Source of the DNA: an uncultured Kiritimatiellota bacterium
Lineage (GTDB): Bacteria > Verrucomicrobiota > Kiritimatiellia > RFP12 > UBA1067
Assembly: GCA_934654805.1 (NCBI GenBank)
Contig: CAKUGW010000073.1
Location: 1 to 15,577 of the forward strand
DNA: 15,577 bases
Direction of reading: 5' to 3'
The position numbers were made by a program, and so were the translations under genes. Shown here in pieces: positions 1-7,297 of the stretch (the stretch's first letter is position 1; the number at the start of each line of letters is the position of its first letter). The notes under the pieces were generated by a model. The model made no database searches. It was not told the origin of the DNA and was given only the letters and a program-made list of their open reading frames with translations.

Positions 1-19
1 AGGTTCAGGGGGCGGCGCC

Positions 20-191
20 GGGGCCTGTCCCCACCGACGGACGGCAAGCCAGCCGGAAACGGCGGGGCCTGTCCCTATCACGCGCCCCTGAAACGGCGGG
101 GTCTGCCCCCAAGGAAACGGCGGGGCCTGTCCCTATCACGTGTCCCTGAAACGGCGGGGTCTGTCCCCAAGAAACGGTGGGGACTGTCCCC
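20..191. repeat. Array A of GGGGNCTGTCCCC palindromes (6 copies, with a 58-bp duplication)
   Basis: Six imperfect copies of a 13-bp palindrome start at 20, 64, 98, 122, 156 and 179. The consensus is GGGG(C/T/A)CTGTCCC(C/T); the copy at 98 reads CTGC in place of CTGT. Each copy can form a GGGG/CCCC stem over a five-base loop. Two copies plus their flanks form a 58-bp unit present twice, at 55-112 and 113-170, with three differences that are all C/T changes. A partial third unit follows at 171-195. Four copies are preceded by GAAACGGC and one by GAAACGGT. No open frame here looks coding. Similar motifs are, as I recall, dispersed intergenic or REP-like repeats in other bacteria, but I cannot verify that here. 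The array may continue beyond the window edge. Confidence 0.9.
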
Positions 192-254
192 AAGGGGGGT
201 GGACGATAACCGCGCAAAAACTGACGTTTACCTGCATTTTCGGCAACCGGCATT

Positions 255-320
255 GGGGTCTGTCCCCACAAGCCTTGGGGCCTGTCCCCACAAGCCCCGG
301 GGCCTGTCCCCACAAGCCCT
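255..320. repeat. Array B: three exact-period 22-bp units with the same palindrome
   Basis: Three head-to-tail 22-bp units occupy 255-276, 277-298 and 299-320. Each is a GGGG(T/C)CTGTCCCC palindrome followed by ACAAGCC and two variable bases. The last unit runs into the TAG stop of the phosphodiesterase gene (319-321), so the array sits directly at that gene's 3' end. It could supply RNA hairpins that end or protect the transcript. There is no T-tract, so a classical intrinsic terminator is not shown. The 63 bp separating it from array A (192-254) hold nothing I recognise. Confidence 0.9.
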
Positions 321-1281
321 ATCTCTTTCCCTGCCGGAGCTTGCGGATGACCGAGAACATGACGGACGGGTAATCCGACGAGAAGCCGTCGAAGCCGAGG
401 TCGTAAAGCCTGAAGTACGTTTCCGCCTTCGCACCGCCTTGGAAGGGGATCGAGACGACCGGGATCCCGTGACGGTGAAACTCCTTCACGACCTCCTTCA
501 GAACCGCCGAGGAGGGGACAAACGGATCCTTCGGATCGTTCGGATCGTAGTAGGAATGGATCGAGACAGCCGAAATGCATGCAAAGTCCTTCGCGCGCAA
601 CTTCTCCATCTGATCGCGGAAGTAGCGGTCGGCGCGTACGCGCTCCTGCGGGCTGCGATCCTTCGGCCACGCGCCGATCCACAGCAGCGACTTGCCGCCC
701 GGCAAGATCCTGTTCCACTCCAGAATCCTCTCGTGGCTCGGTCCCGTATAGTAGACCTGGTCCTGAACGCCAGCCTCTATGGCTTTCTGCGCGATGTAGT
801 CGGGGCCCGCGCCCTTCTCGTCCACAAAGCAGAGGTAGGTCGGGTGTCCCTTCATCGCGGCAAAGGTCGCCTCGATCGTCGGTATGCGTTCGCTCGCGTA
901 CTTCGGATCGAGATAGGACCCGACGTCCACGTCCTTGATCTCGTCCCACGTGAGTTCCTGCGAGACGGATTTCCCGGCGAACGTCTCCGGGATGCCGCGC
1001 CCCGTGCGCTTCAGGTTGTCGTCATGCAGCATGATGCCGATGCCGTCCTTCGTCCGCCGGCAGTCGCACTCGACGGCGCTTCCGTTCTCCCAGCACCACC
1101 TGAACGTCTCCAGCGTGTTGTCAGGACGCTCCGCCGCGCCGCCGCCGCGATGGACGTGCGAGATGTAGAGGCGATCCGTGCCCCAGGGATGGAGACTGTC
1201 GGTCGCTTCTGCCGTCCGCGCATGCACCGCTCCGATCGCCAGCAGCGCCAAAGAAATCGACAACCGTCCTGTCTTGCTCAT
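319..1281 (-). CDS. Secreted glycerophosphodiester phosphodiesterase family protein
   Basis: The 320-residue product fits a glycerophosphodiester phosphodiesterase, a TIM-barrel enzyme that splits glycerophosphodiesters to glycerol 3-phosphate and an alcohol. The family signature is visible: HRG at residues 44-46, PDNT at 53-56, ECD at 71-73 (metal ligands Glu and Asp) and LHDD at 85-88. Near the C-terminus GFDGFSSDYP at 296-305 matches the usual GvDgi-TDyP strand. The N-terminus (residues 1-26) is a Sec-type signal peptide with a short basic head, a hydrophobic core and small residues before a likely cut near AEA. There is no lipobox, so a soluble periplasmic or exported enzyme is expected. 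The ATG has AGGAG 12 bases upstream, a rather long spacing. The gene follows proS after 48 bp and is followed by the repeat arrays. The exact substrate cannot be told from sequence. Confidence 0.9.
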   Translation of the reverse strand: MSKTGRLSISLALLAIGAVHARTAEATDSLHPWGTDRLYISHVHRGGGAAERPDNTLETFRWCWENGSAVECDCRRTKDGIGIMLHDDNLKRTGRGIPETFAGKSVSQELTWDEIKDVDVGSYLDPKYASERIPTIEATFAAMKGHPTYLCFVDEKGAGPDYIAQKAIEAGVQDQVYYTGPSHERILEWNRILPGGKSLLWIGAWPKDRSPQERVRADRYFRDQMEKLRAKDFACISAVSIHSYYDPNDPKDPFVPSSAVLKEVVKEFHRHGIPVVSIPFQGGAKAETYFRLYDLGFDGFSSDYPSVMFSVIRKLRQGKR

Positions 1282-1329
1282 CGTCTTTATTCTCTCCTGT
1301 CCATCCCCTGTCGACGCCGGCGCCCGCCG

Positions 1330-3036
1330 TCAGCCGAGCGCGGCGAGGACGGCGGCGGCGGCCTCGGCGACGGGCACGACCTTCGTCTGAGACTTGTCTT
1401 CGCTGCGGCACTTCACCTCGACCCCGCCGTTCGCGAGGCCCTTCGCGCCGACGACGACGCGCACCGGGAAGCCGATGAGGTCGGCGTCCTTGAACTTGAC
1501 GCCCGGACGCTCCGCGCGGTCGTCGACGATCACGTCCACGCCCTTCGCCTCCAGCGCGGCCTCCAGCTCGTCCGCGACCTGCGTGACCTCGGCCTTGTCG
1601 GGGTCGAGGTTCTCGACGACGACCTGGTACGGCGCGACAGACGCGGGCCAGACGATGCCATTCGCGTCGTGGCTCTGCTCGATGACGGCCTGCACCGTGC
1701 GCGAGACGCCGATGCCGTAGCAGCCCATCACCATCACCTTGTCCTGGAGCTCCGCGTTCTTGAACGTCGCCTTGAAGGCGTCCGTGTACTTCGTGCCGAG
1801 CTTGAAGACGTGGCCGACCTCGATGCCGCGCTTGATGACGAGCGGCTTGCCGCAGTGCGGGCAGACGTCGCCGTCGCGGACGACGACGAGGTCGGCGTAG
1901 CCGGCGATCTTGCAGTCGCGGTCGAAGTCGACGTTGTTGAGATCCACCTCGTCCGGCAGGTTGCCGCCCGTGATCATGCCCTTTGCACCCCTGAGGTCGA
2001 GGTCGGCGTAGATCGGCACGTCCACCGGCGGCTTCACGGGGCCGGCGTAGCCGACCGGCGCGCCCGTCACCTTCTGCACCGTCTCGAAGTCGGCGAGCTC
2101 GAACCGCTTCGCGCCGACGAGGTGCTTCGCCTTCACCTCGTTCAGCTCGCGGTCGCCGCGCACGCAGAAGAGGACGGGCTGTCCGTCCGCCACGTAGACG
2201 AGCGTCTTCACCATCCTCGTCGCGGGCACGCCGAAGAACTTCACCATGTCCTCGATCGACTTCGCGGGCGTCGGCGCGGGCGCGCAGGGCGGGCACGGCT
2301 CAAACGCCGCCGCCGCAACCTCTCGCTCCGCCTTCTCCAGGTTCGCCGCGTAGCCACAGCCGTCGCAGAACGCGATGCCGTCCTCGCCCGCGTCCGCAAG
2401 CACGTGGAACTCGTGCGAGAACTTGCCGCCGATGTCGCCCGTGTCGGCCTCGACCGGGTAGGCCTTCAGGCCGCAGCGCGCGAAGACGCGCCTGTACGCC
2501 TCGAACATCGCCATGTAGCTCGCGTCCGCCGCCTCCAGCGAGGTGTCGAACGAGTAGGCGTCCTTCATCAGGAACTCCTTCGAGCGCATGAGGCCGAAGC
2601 GCGGGCGGATCTCGTCGCGGAACTTCCACTGGATCTGGTAGACCGTGACGGGGAGCTGGCGGTAGGACGAGACGACGCCGTTGATGACGTCCGTCACGAT
2701 CTCCTCCGCCGTCGGCGAGAGCGCGTAGTCGTGCGCCGCGCGGTCCTTCAGGCGGAACATGCCGGGCCCCATCGCCTCCCAGCGGCCCGACGTCTTCCAG
2801 AGCTCGGCCGGCTGGAGGATCGGCAGGACGATCTCCAGCGCGCCCGCGCGGTCCATTTCCTCCCGGACGATCCGCGTGACCTTGTTGAGGACGCGCATGC
2901 CGAGCGGCAGGTAGGTGTAGAGGCCGCCCGCGACCTTCTTCATGAGGCCGGCGCGGACCATCAGCTTGTGGGAGTCGATTTCGGCGTCGCCGGGGTCTTC
3001 CCGGAGCGTCTGGATGAGGGATTTAGTCCATTTCAT
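1330..3036 (-). CDS. proS: Proline--tRNA ligase (bacterial type with INS editing domain)
   Basis: ProRS charges tRNA(Pro) with proline in the cytoplasm. At 568 residues the length matches the bacterial type, which carries an editing (INS) insertion. Motif 1 lies around residues 43-86 (YLPLGMRVL...SGRW), the LSPTAEE loop at 106-112, motif 2 at 140-162 (RDEIRPRFGLMR, then MKDAYSF) and motif 3 at 441-446 (GIGVSR). The INS domain spans roughly 225-405 and includes the conserved Lys of TRMVKTLVY (277) used in clearing Ala-tRNA(Pro). The anticodon-binding domain is about 470-568. Two CxxC pairs (CDGC at 224-227, CPHC at 392-395) flank the INS domain. The ATG fits the family N-terminus, but no Shine-Dalgarno sequence precedes it; the leader is made of CU-rich 9-bp repeats. 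It lies 151 bp after glgP and 48 bp before the phosphodiesterase gene. Confidence 0.98.
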   Translation of the reverse strand: MKWTKSLIQTLREDPGDAEIDSHKLMVRAGLMKKVAGGLYTYLPLGMRVLNKVTRIVREEMDRAGALEIVLPILQPAELWKTSGRWEAMGPGMFRLKDRAAHDYALSPTAEEIVTDVINGVVSSYRQLPVTVYQIQWKFRDEIRPRFGLMRSKEFLMKDAYSFDTSLEAADASYMAMFEAYRRVFARCGLKAYPVEADTGDIGGKFSHEFHVLADAGEDGIAFCDGCGYAANLEKAEREVAAAAFEPCPPCAPAPTPAKSIEDMVKFFGVPATRMVKTLVYVADGQPVLFCVRGDRELNEVKAKHLVGAKRFELADFETVQKVTGAPVGYAGPVKPPVDVPIYADLDLRGAKGMITGGNLPDEVDLNNVDFDRDCKIAGYADLVVVRDGDVCPHCGKPLVIKRGIEVGHVFKLGTKYTDAFKATFKNAELQDKVMVMGCYGIGVSRTVQAVIEQSHDANGIVWPASVAPYQVVVENLDPDKAEVTQVADELEAALEAKGVDVIVDDRAERPGVKFKDADLIGFPVRVVVGAKGLANGGVEVKCRSEDKSQTKVVPVAEAAAAVLAALG

Positions 3037-3050
3037 GGCGAATAGGGCAG

Positions 3051-3095
3051 GTTTGTAAGGTTTAGGAGGTTTGGAAGGTTTGAGAGGCTTGAACC
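3051..3095. repeat. Five 9-bp tandem units (GTTTNNNAG-like) in the proS leader
   Basis: On the plus strand the units are GTTTGTAAG, GTTTAGGAG, GTTTGGAAG, GTTTGAGAG and GCTTGAACC, with an exact 9-bp period and a variable middle. On the proS-sense strand this reads as CT-rich units ending in AAAC, starting 14 bp upstream of the proS ATG. The last unit shares its final CC with the adjoining inverted repeat. The units diverge in the centre and keep the frame of the period, which suggests a degenerate simple repeat rather than a protein-coding stretch. Confidence 0.85.
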
Positions 3096-3165
3096 ACGGA
3101 TTTCACGGACGGGCACGGATTTTCGAGAAGCCTTTCAATCCGTGAAGATCCGTGAGAATCCGTGG
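3094..3165. repeat. Large CACGGATT inverted repeat between glgP and proS
   Basis: The left arm (3094-3121) and right arm (3137-3165) are near-perfect reverse complements separated by a 15-bp loop. Each arm is itself built from three CACGGAnn-type subunits. Transcribed from either strand it would form a long stable hairpin just after the glgP stop (3188). It could act as a transcription end or mRNA-stability element for glgP, or it may be a mobile palindromic repeat. No U-tract follows on the glgP strand. I recall CACGGATT-type repeats from other environmental bacterial genomes, but cannot confirm that without a search. Confidence 0.85.
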
Positions 3166-3187
3166 CTGCAAGATTCATGTCTTGGGT

Positions 3188-5644
3188 TTACGCGAGCTTG
3201 ACGGGCTCGACGTGCCAGATGTTCTTCGCGTACTCCATCACCGCGCGGTCGGACGAGAAGCGGCCGGAGCGCGCGATGTTGACGAGCGACATCTCGTTCC
3301 AACTCTTCGCGTCGCGGTACGTCCGGTCGACGAGATCCTGCGCGCGGCAGTAGTCCTTGAGGTCCGCGAGGAGCATGTAGTAGTCGTTGTAGTCGAGGAG
3401 GCTGCGGAGAATCGGCTCGAAGAGCCCCGGCTCCAGCAGGGAGAAGACGTTCTCGCGGATCATGTCGAGCGCGAGGCGGATCTCCGGGTCCTTCCGGTAG
3501 TAGTCGCGCGAGACGTAGGTCGGGCGCAGCTTCGCGACGTCCTCCGTGCGCAGGCCGAAGAGGAACATGTTCGCGTCGCCGACCTCCTGGTTGATCTCGA
3601 CGTTCGCGCCGTCGTAGGTGCCGAGCGTGAGCGCGCCGTTCATCATGAACTTCATGTTGCCCGTGCCGGAGGCCTCCATGCCCGCGAGCGAGATCTGCTC
3701 GGAGACCTCCGCCGCCGGCATGATCTTCTCGGCGAGCGAGACGCGGTAGTCGGGCAGGAACGCGACCTGCAGGCGGTCGCGCGTCTTCGGGTTCGCGTTG
3801 ACGACGCCCGCGATGCCGTGGATGAGGCGGATGATGAGCTTGGCCATGTAGTAGCCGGGGGCCGCCTTGCCCGCGAAGATGAACTGGCGCGGCTTCGGGT
3901 CGTACGTCGGGTCGTTGAGGAGCCGGTTGTACATGACGATGACGTAGAGCGCAAGCAGGAGCTGGCGCTTGTACTCGTGCATCCGCTTCACCTGGACGTC
4001 GAAGATCGCGTCCGGGTTGAGCGCGATGCCGAGCTGCTTCCGCGTCCACGCCGCGAGCTGGCCCTTGTTGGACTTCTTGATCTTCGCGAGCGCGTCGAGG
4101 AAGTTCGCGTCGCCGGCGAACCTCTCAAGGCCCTTGAGCTCGTCGAGGTGCGTGATCCAGCCGTCGCCGATCGCCTCGGTGATGAGCTGCGCGAGCATGG
4201 GGTTCGCCTTCAGGAGCCAGCGGCGCGGCGTGATGCCGTTCGTCACGTTGTGGAACTTCTCGGGCCAGAGCTCGTGGAAGTCCCTGAACAGGCTCTCCTC
4301 CAGGATCTTCGTGTGCAGCTCGGCGACGCCGTTCACGGACGACGTGCCGACGAGGCAGAGGTTCGCCATGCGCACGTAGCGCGGGCCGCTCTCGTCGATG
4401 AGCGACATGCGCTGGAGCTTCTGGATGTCGCCCGGGTAGAGCGCGCTCACCTGCTGGAGGAAGCGCCCGTTGATCTCGTAGATGATCTGCAGGTGGCGCG
4501 GCAGCAGGCGCTCCATCATCGGCACCGGCCACTTCTCCAGCGCCTCCTGGAGGATCGTGTGGTTCGTGTAGCCCGTCGCGCGGCGCGTCAGGTCCCACGC
4601 CTTGTCCCAGTCCAGCCCCTCCAGGTCGATGAGGATGCGCATCAGCTCGGGGACGACGAGCGTCGGGTGCGTGTCGTTCAGGTGGATGAAGACCTTGTCG
4701 GGGAGCGCGTCCCACGTCCGGTTGTGGCGGCGGTAGCGGCGCAGGATGTCCTGCAGCGAGCAGCTCACGAAGAAGTACTGCTGGCGGAGGCGCAGCTCCT
4801 TGCCGGCGGACGTGTTGTCGTTCGGGTAGAGGACCTTCGTCAGGTTCTCGGCGAGGACCTTCGTCTCGACGGACTTGACGTAGTCGCCCTTGTTGAAGTC
4901 GTCCAGCGCGAAGTCGTCGACCGCCTTCGCCGACCAGAGGCGCAGGGAGTTGACGGCGTTGCGGTAGCCGACGACCGGCAGGTCGTAGGGGACGCCCTGC
5001 ACCGTCTCGCCCGGCTCCCAGTGCCAGACCTGGCGGCCGTCGACGGTGCGGCACTCGACGTGGCCGCCGAAGTGGACGTGCTGCGCGTACTCGGGGCGCG
5101 CCATCTCCCAGGGGTAGCCGTCCTTGAGCCAGTGGTCGGGCTCCTCGACCTGGCAGCCGCCCACGATGCGCTGGCGAAAAATGCCGTAGTCGTAGCGCAG
5201 GCCGTAGCCCATGCCGGCGAGCTCGAGGGTCGACATCGAGTCGAGGTAGCACGCGGCGAGGCGGCCGAGGCCGCCGTTGCCGAGGCCGGCGTCGGTCTCG
5301 TAGTCGCGCAGGTCGTTCCAGTTGATGCCGTAGTCCTTCAGGGCGTCGCGGCAGAGCTGGTCGGCCTTGAGGTTGATGACGTTGTTGCCGAGGAGTCGCC
5401 CGATCAGGAACTCCAGCGACATGTAGTAGACGCGCTTCGTGTTCTGGCGGCCGTACTCCTCCTGCGTCGAGATCCAGCGCTCGACGATGCGGTCGCGGAC
5501 GGCGGTCGCGAACGCGGTGTAGCGGTCGCGCGGCGTCGCGTGGCTGTCGCCCTTCGCGAGCGTGTAGCGCAGGTGCCAGGCGTAGTCTTCCTTCAGTCCC
5601 TCGACGGACATCTCGACGCGGCGGTCTTTCTTCTTCGTAGCCAT
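3188..5644 (-). CDS. glgP: Glycogen/starch/maltodextrin phosphorylase
   Basis: The enzyme phosphorolyses alpha-1,4-glucan ends to glucose 1-phosphate using pyridoxal phosphate. The 818-residue length equals that of the bacterial family, and similarity is continuous from YYMSLEFLIGR (73-83) through GLGNGGLGRLAACYLDS (120-136), HLNDTHPTL (321-329), NVTNGITPRRW (466-476) and RMHEYKRQ (554-561). The PLP lysine is in GTGNMKF at Lys665. Family members usually read GTSNMKF, so Ser to Gly is a small departure. The long N-terminal regulatory extension of eukaryotic enzymes is absent. No other glycogen genes are in the window. The start has only a weak AGAG ribosome-binding sequence. A TATAAT 73 bases upstream gives it its own likely promoter, although the PHP gene upstream has no visible terminator and read-through is possible. 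Confidence 0.98.
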   Translation of the reverse strand: MATKKKDRRVEMSVEGLKEDYAWHLRYTLAKGDSHATPRDRYTAFATAVRDRIVERWISTQEEYGRQNTKRVYYMSLEFLIGRLLGNNVINLKADQLCRDALKDYGINWNDLRDYETDAGLGNGGLGRLAACYLDSMSTLELAGMGYGLRYDYGIFRQRIVGGCQVEEPDHWLKDGYPWEMARPEYAQHVHFGGHVECRTVDGRQVWHWEPGETVQGVPYDLPVVGYRNAVNSLRLWSAKAVDDFALDDFNKGDYVKSVETKVLAENLTKVLYPNDNTSAGKELRLRQQYFFVSCSLQDILRRYRRHNRTWDALPDKVFIHLNDTHPTLVVPELMRILIDLEGLDWDKAWDLTRRATGYTNHTILQEALEKWPVPMMERLLPRHLQIIYEINGRFLQQVSALYPGDIQKLQRMSLIDESGPRYVRMANLCLVGTSSVNGVAELHTKILEESLFRDFHELWPEKFHNVTNGITPRRWLLKANPMLAQLITEAIGDGWITHLDELKGLERFAGDANFLDALAKIKKSNKGQLAAWTRKQLGIALNPDAIFDVQVKRMHEYKRQLLLALYVIVMYNRLLNDPTYDPKPRQFIFAGKAAPGYYMAKLIIRLIHGIAGVVNANPKTRDRLQVAFLPDYRVSLAEKIMPAAEVSEQISLAGMEASGTGNMKFMMNGALTLGTYDGANVEINQEVGDANMFLFGLRTEDVAKLRPTYVSRDYYRKDPEIRLALDMIRENVFSLLEPGLFEPILRSLLDYNDYYMLLADLKDYCRAQDLVDRTYRDAKSWNEMSLVNIARSGRFSSDRAVMEYAKNIWHVEPVKLA

Positions 5645-5716
5645 GTTGTTGTCTCTTTGATTTGGCAGGCCGCCTCGATTCGGCTGAAACGGCCCGTCTC
5701 GCTTCGTGAGGCGGAT

Positions 5717-5722
5717 ATTATA
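5717..5722 (-). promoter_or_regulatory. -10 element (TATAAT) for glgP, overlapping the upstream stop codon
   Basis: A perfect TATAAT reads on the minus strand, embedded in GCTATAATATCC. It overlaps the TAA stop of the PHP gene (5718-5720). It would give a glgP leader of about 65 nt. The -35 position about 17-19 bp upstream is poor (TTTTCC or similar). In DNA this GC-rich a perfect hexamer in one of the few intergenic gaps is unlikely to be chance, but no transcript data support it. Confidence 0.6.
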
Positions 5723-6650
5723 GCATATTGGCGTGTCTGCCGGAAAACGGACTGCGGGACGGCCGCGAAAACGGGGCGCGAAATCCCTGCAGCCGCTCCA
5801 GAAGCGGCGCGATGAAATCCTCCGAGACGCGCATGCCGAGCGGAATCGACGGCTTGTTCGCCCCGTGGAAGTCGCTGCCGGCGGACTTGAGGAGGCCGAG
5901 CCGGGTCGCCATGCGCGTGAACTCGACGTTCTCCTCCGGGCGGTTCGCCCGATAGAGCGTCTCCAGCCCGTCCAGGCCCTTCTCCTTCAGCGCCGCGAGC
6001 TCGCGCTCGGCCGCCGCGAACTCGCAGCCGACATGCTGCCACGGCACGCGCCAGTACTTCGGGTGCGCCATCACGCACAGGCCGCCGGCCGCATGGACGA
6101 CGGCGAACGCCTCTTCCTGCGGCGGATGGTAGCGTTCCTCGTAGCACCGCGTCGCGGCGGGCGAATCGGGCAGCAGGTAGGTCTCGAACGCCGCGAAGAT
6201 CGACTTCGCGTAGCCATGTTCCATGAGCCACCGCGCGAAGTGGGGACGCGCCAGGACGCCGCCGTGGGCGTAGGACGCGATCTCGCCCGCCATCTCGATG
6301 CCGAGCCGCCGGAAGTTCGCGAGGATCCGCTCGTTGCGCGCGTTGCGCCCGTCGAGAATGCGCCGCTGGAACGCCTTGAGCGCGGCGTTCGCGGGATCGA
6401 TGCCGAGCCCCAGCAGGTGGAAGCGGTCAAAGGCCTGCCCCGGCTCGATGCTCAGCTCGACGCCGGCAACCGTCCGCACGCCCAGCTGCGCGCCGGCGGA
6501 CAGGAACTCCGCCACGCCGTCCGTGTTGTCGTGGTCGGTGAGCGCAATCGCGGCGAACTCCTCCCGCGCGGCCTTCTCGACGAGCTCGCGCGGCGCGAAC
6601 GTGCCGTCCGACGCCGTCGAGTGGACATGGAAGTCAACCGTCAGCCTCAT
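5718..6650 (-). CDS. PHP-domain phosphoesterase, YciV/RNase AM (TrpH)-like
   Basis: The product is 310 residues. It carries the PHP metal-site ligands in order: HVH (8-10), D15, TDHD (38-41), E65 in GVEL, AHP (195-197) and SDFHG (259-263). The central RPHFARWLMEHGYA stretch (135-148) followed by a YLL segment is characteristic of the YciV group, which acts as a 3',5'-nucleoside bisphosphate phosphatase or 5'-3' exonuclease on short RNA in studied members. Substrate here is inferred only. The frame stays open upstream to 7097, but that part overlaps purN in another frame. The ATG at 6650 begins the family N-terminus (MRLTVDFHVHS) and overlaps the purN stop as ATGA, implying translational coupling; AAGG lies just upstream. 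The last 20 or so residues are Arg/Ser/Pro-rich with no family similarity that I can see. Confidence 0.9.
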   Translation of the reverse strand: MRLTVDFHVHSTASDGTFAPRELVEKAAREEFAAIALTDHDNTDGVAEFLSAGAQLGVRTVAGVELSIEPGQAFDRFHLLGLGIDPANAALKAFQRRILDGRNARNERILANFRRLGIEMAGEIASYAHGGVLARPHFARWLMEHGYAKSIFAAFETYLLPDSPAATRCYEERYHPPQEEAFAVVHAAGGLCVMAHPKYWRVPWQHVGCEFAAAERELAALKEKGLDGLETLYRANRPEENVEFTRMATRLGLLKSAGSDFHGANKPSIPLGMRVSEDFIAPLLERLQGFRAPFSRPSRSPFSGRHANML

Positions 6651-7285
6651 GCCCCCGCCTTGCCGGGAGACGTCCGGATGCGGACCCGGCGGCCGACGAT
6701 CTCGTAGTCGCCCTGCGCGACGATGCCGAGGGCCTCCGGGAAGGCGAGATGCTCCTGGACCTGGATGCGCGCGTGGAGCGTCTCGGGCGTGTCGCCCTCC
6801 AGGACCGGCACGGCCTTCTGCACGAGGATCGGCCCGGAGTCCGTGCCCGCATCGACGAAATGCACCGTCACGCCCGCGACCTTGCAGCCGTAGTCCAGCG
6901 CCTGCGTCCAGCTGTGGACGCCGGGAAACGCCGGCAGCAGCGCGGGGTGGATGTTGAGGACGCGGTTCGGGAACGCCGCGAGCAGCTTGGGCTTCACGAT
7001 ACGCATGAAGCCCGCGAGGACGACCGTGTCGACGCCCGCGTCCTTCAAGAGGCCGATGCAGCGGTCTTCGGCAGGCCCTTCGAGCTTGGTCTTCCACGGG
7101 GCGCAGTCGAGGTACTGGCAGGGGATGCCGTGCCGCCGCGCGCGGTCGAGGATCTTCGCGTCCGGCACGTCCGCCAGGACGATCCTGATGTCCGCATCGA
7201 GCGTTCCCGCGTCGATCGCGTCGACGATGGACTGCATGTTCGAGCCGGCTCCCGAGCCAAGCACGCCAAGGTGTAGTTTCTTCAT
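6647..7285 (-). CDS. purN: Phosphoribosylglycinamide formyltransferase (GAR transformylase)
   Basis: PurN transfers a formyl group from 10-formyl-THF to GAR, the third step of purine synthesis. The 212-residue length is typical. The nucleotide-binding loop GSGAGSNMQSI is at 10-20. The catalytic triad is present: Asn111 and His113 in NIHPALLPAFPG, and Asp149 in DAGTDSGPI. The frame is open upstream to 7381, but the added residues overlap deoC and are unlike the family. The ATG at 7285 starts MKKLHLGVLGSG as expected. There is no Shine-Dalgarno sequence before it; instead a TATAAT ends six bases before the ATG, so a leaderless message is possible. It lies 7 bp after deoC and overlaps the PHP gene by 4 bp. 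No other pur genes are adjacent. Confidence 0.96.
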   Translation of the reverse strand: MKKLHLGVLGSGAGSNMQSIVDAIDAGTLDADIRIVLADVPDAKILDRARRHGIPCQYLDCAPWKTKLEGPAEDRCIGLLKDAGVDTVVLAGFMRIVKPKLLAAFPNRVLNIHPALLPAFPGVHSWTQALDYGCKVAGVTVHFVDAGTDSGPILVQKAVPVLEGDTPETLHARIQVQEHLAFPEALGIVAQGDYEIVGRRVRIRTSPGKAGA

Positions 7286-7291
7286 GGCCGT

Positions 7292-7297
7292 ATTATA
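7292..7297 (-). promoter_or_regulatory. TATAAT directly upstream of purN (possible leaderless promoter)
   Basis: The minus strand reads TATAAT, then ACGGCC, then the purN ATG. It overlaps the TAA stop of deoC (7293-7295). A start about seven bases after a -10 element would fall on the ATG itself. No convincing -35 sequence is visible 17 bp upstream (GGGCGT). It may also be a by-product of a CTA-TAA gene end. Confidence 0.4.

Noticed and set aside
20..320. Possible CRISPR array
   Set aside because: Units are palindromic with constant flanks and periods of 58 or 22 bp. There are no unique spacers of 30-40 bp and no cas genes nearby.
5..949. Minus-strand open frame across the repeat arrays and the end of the phosphodiesterase gene
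   Set aside because: It runs through palindromic repeats and overlaps a well-supported gene in another frame; the protein is repetitive Arg/Gly/Pro without family features.
199..3045. 948-residue open frame on the plus strand
   Set aside because: It lies opposite proS and the phosphodiesterase gene, is extremely rich in Arg/Val/Ala/Asp, and shows no domain. It is an antisense shadow caused by GC-rich codon bias.
3152..5815. 887-residue open frame on the plus strand
   Set aside because: It is antisense to glgP with low-complexity composition (Val/Glu/Arg/Asp) and no motif; glgP on the other strand is certain.
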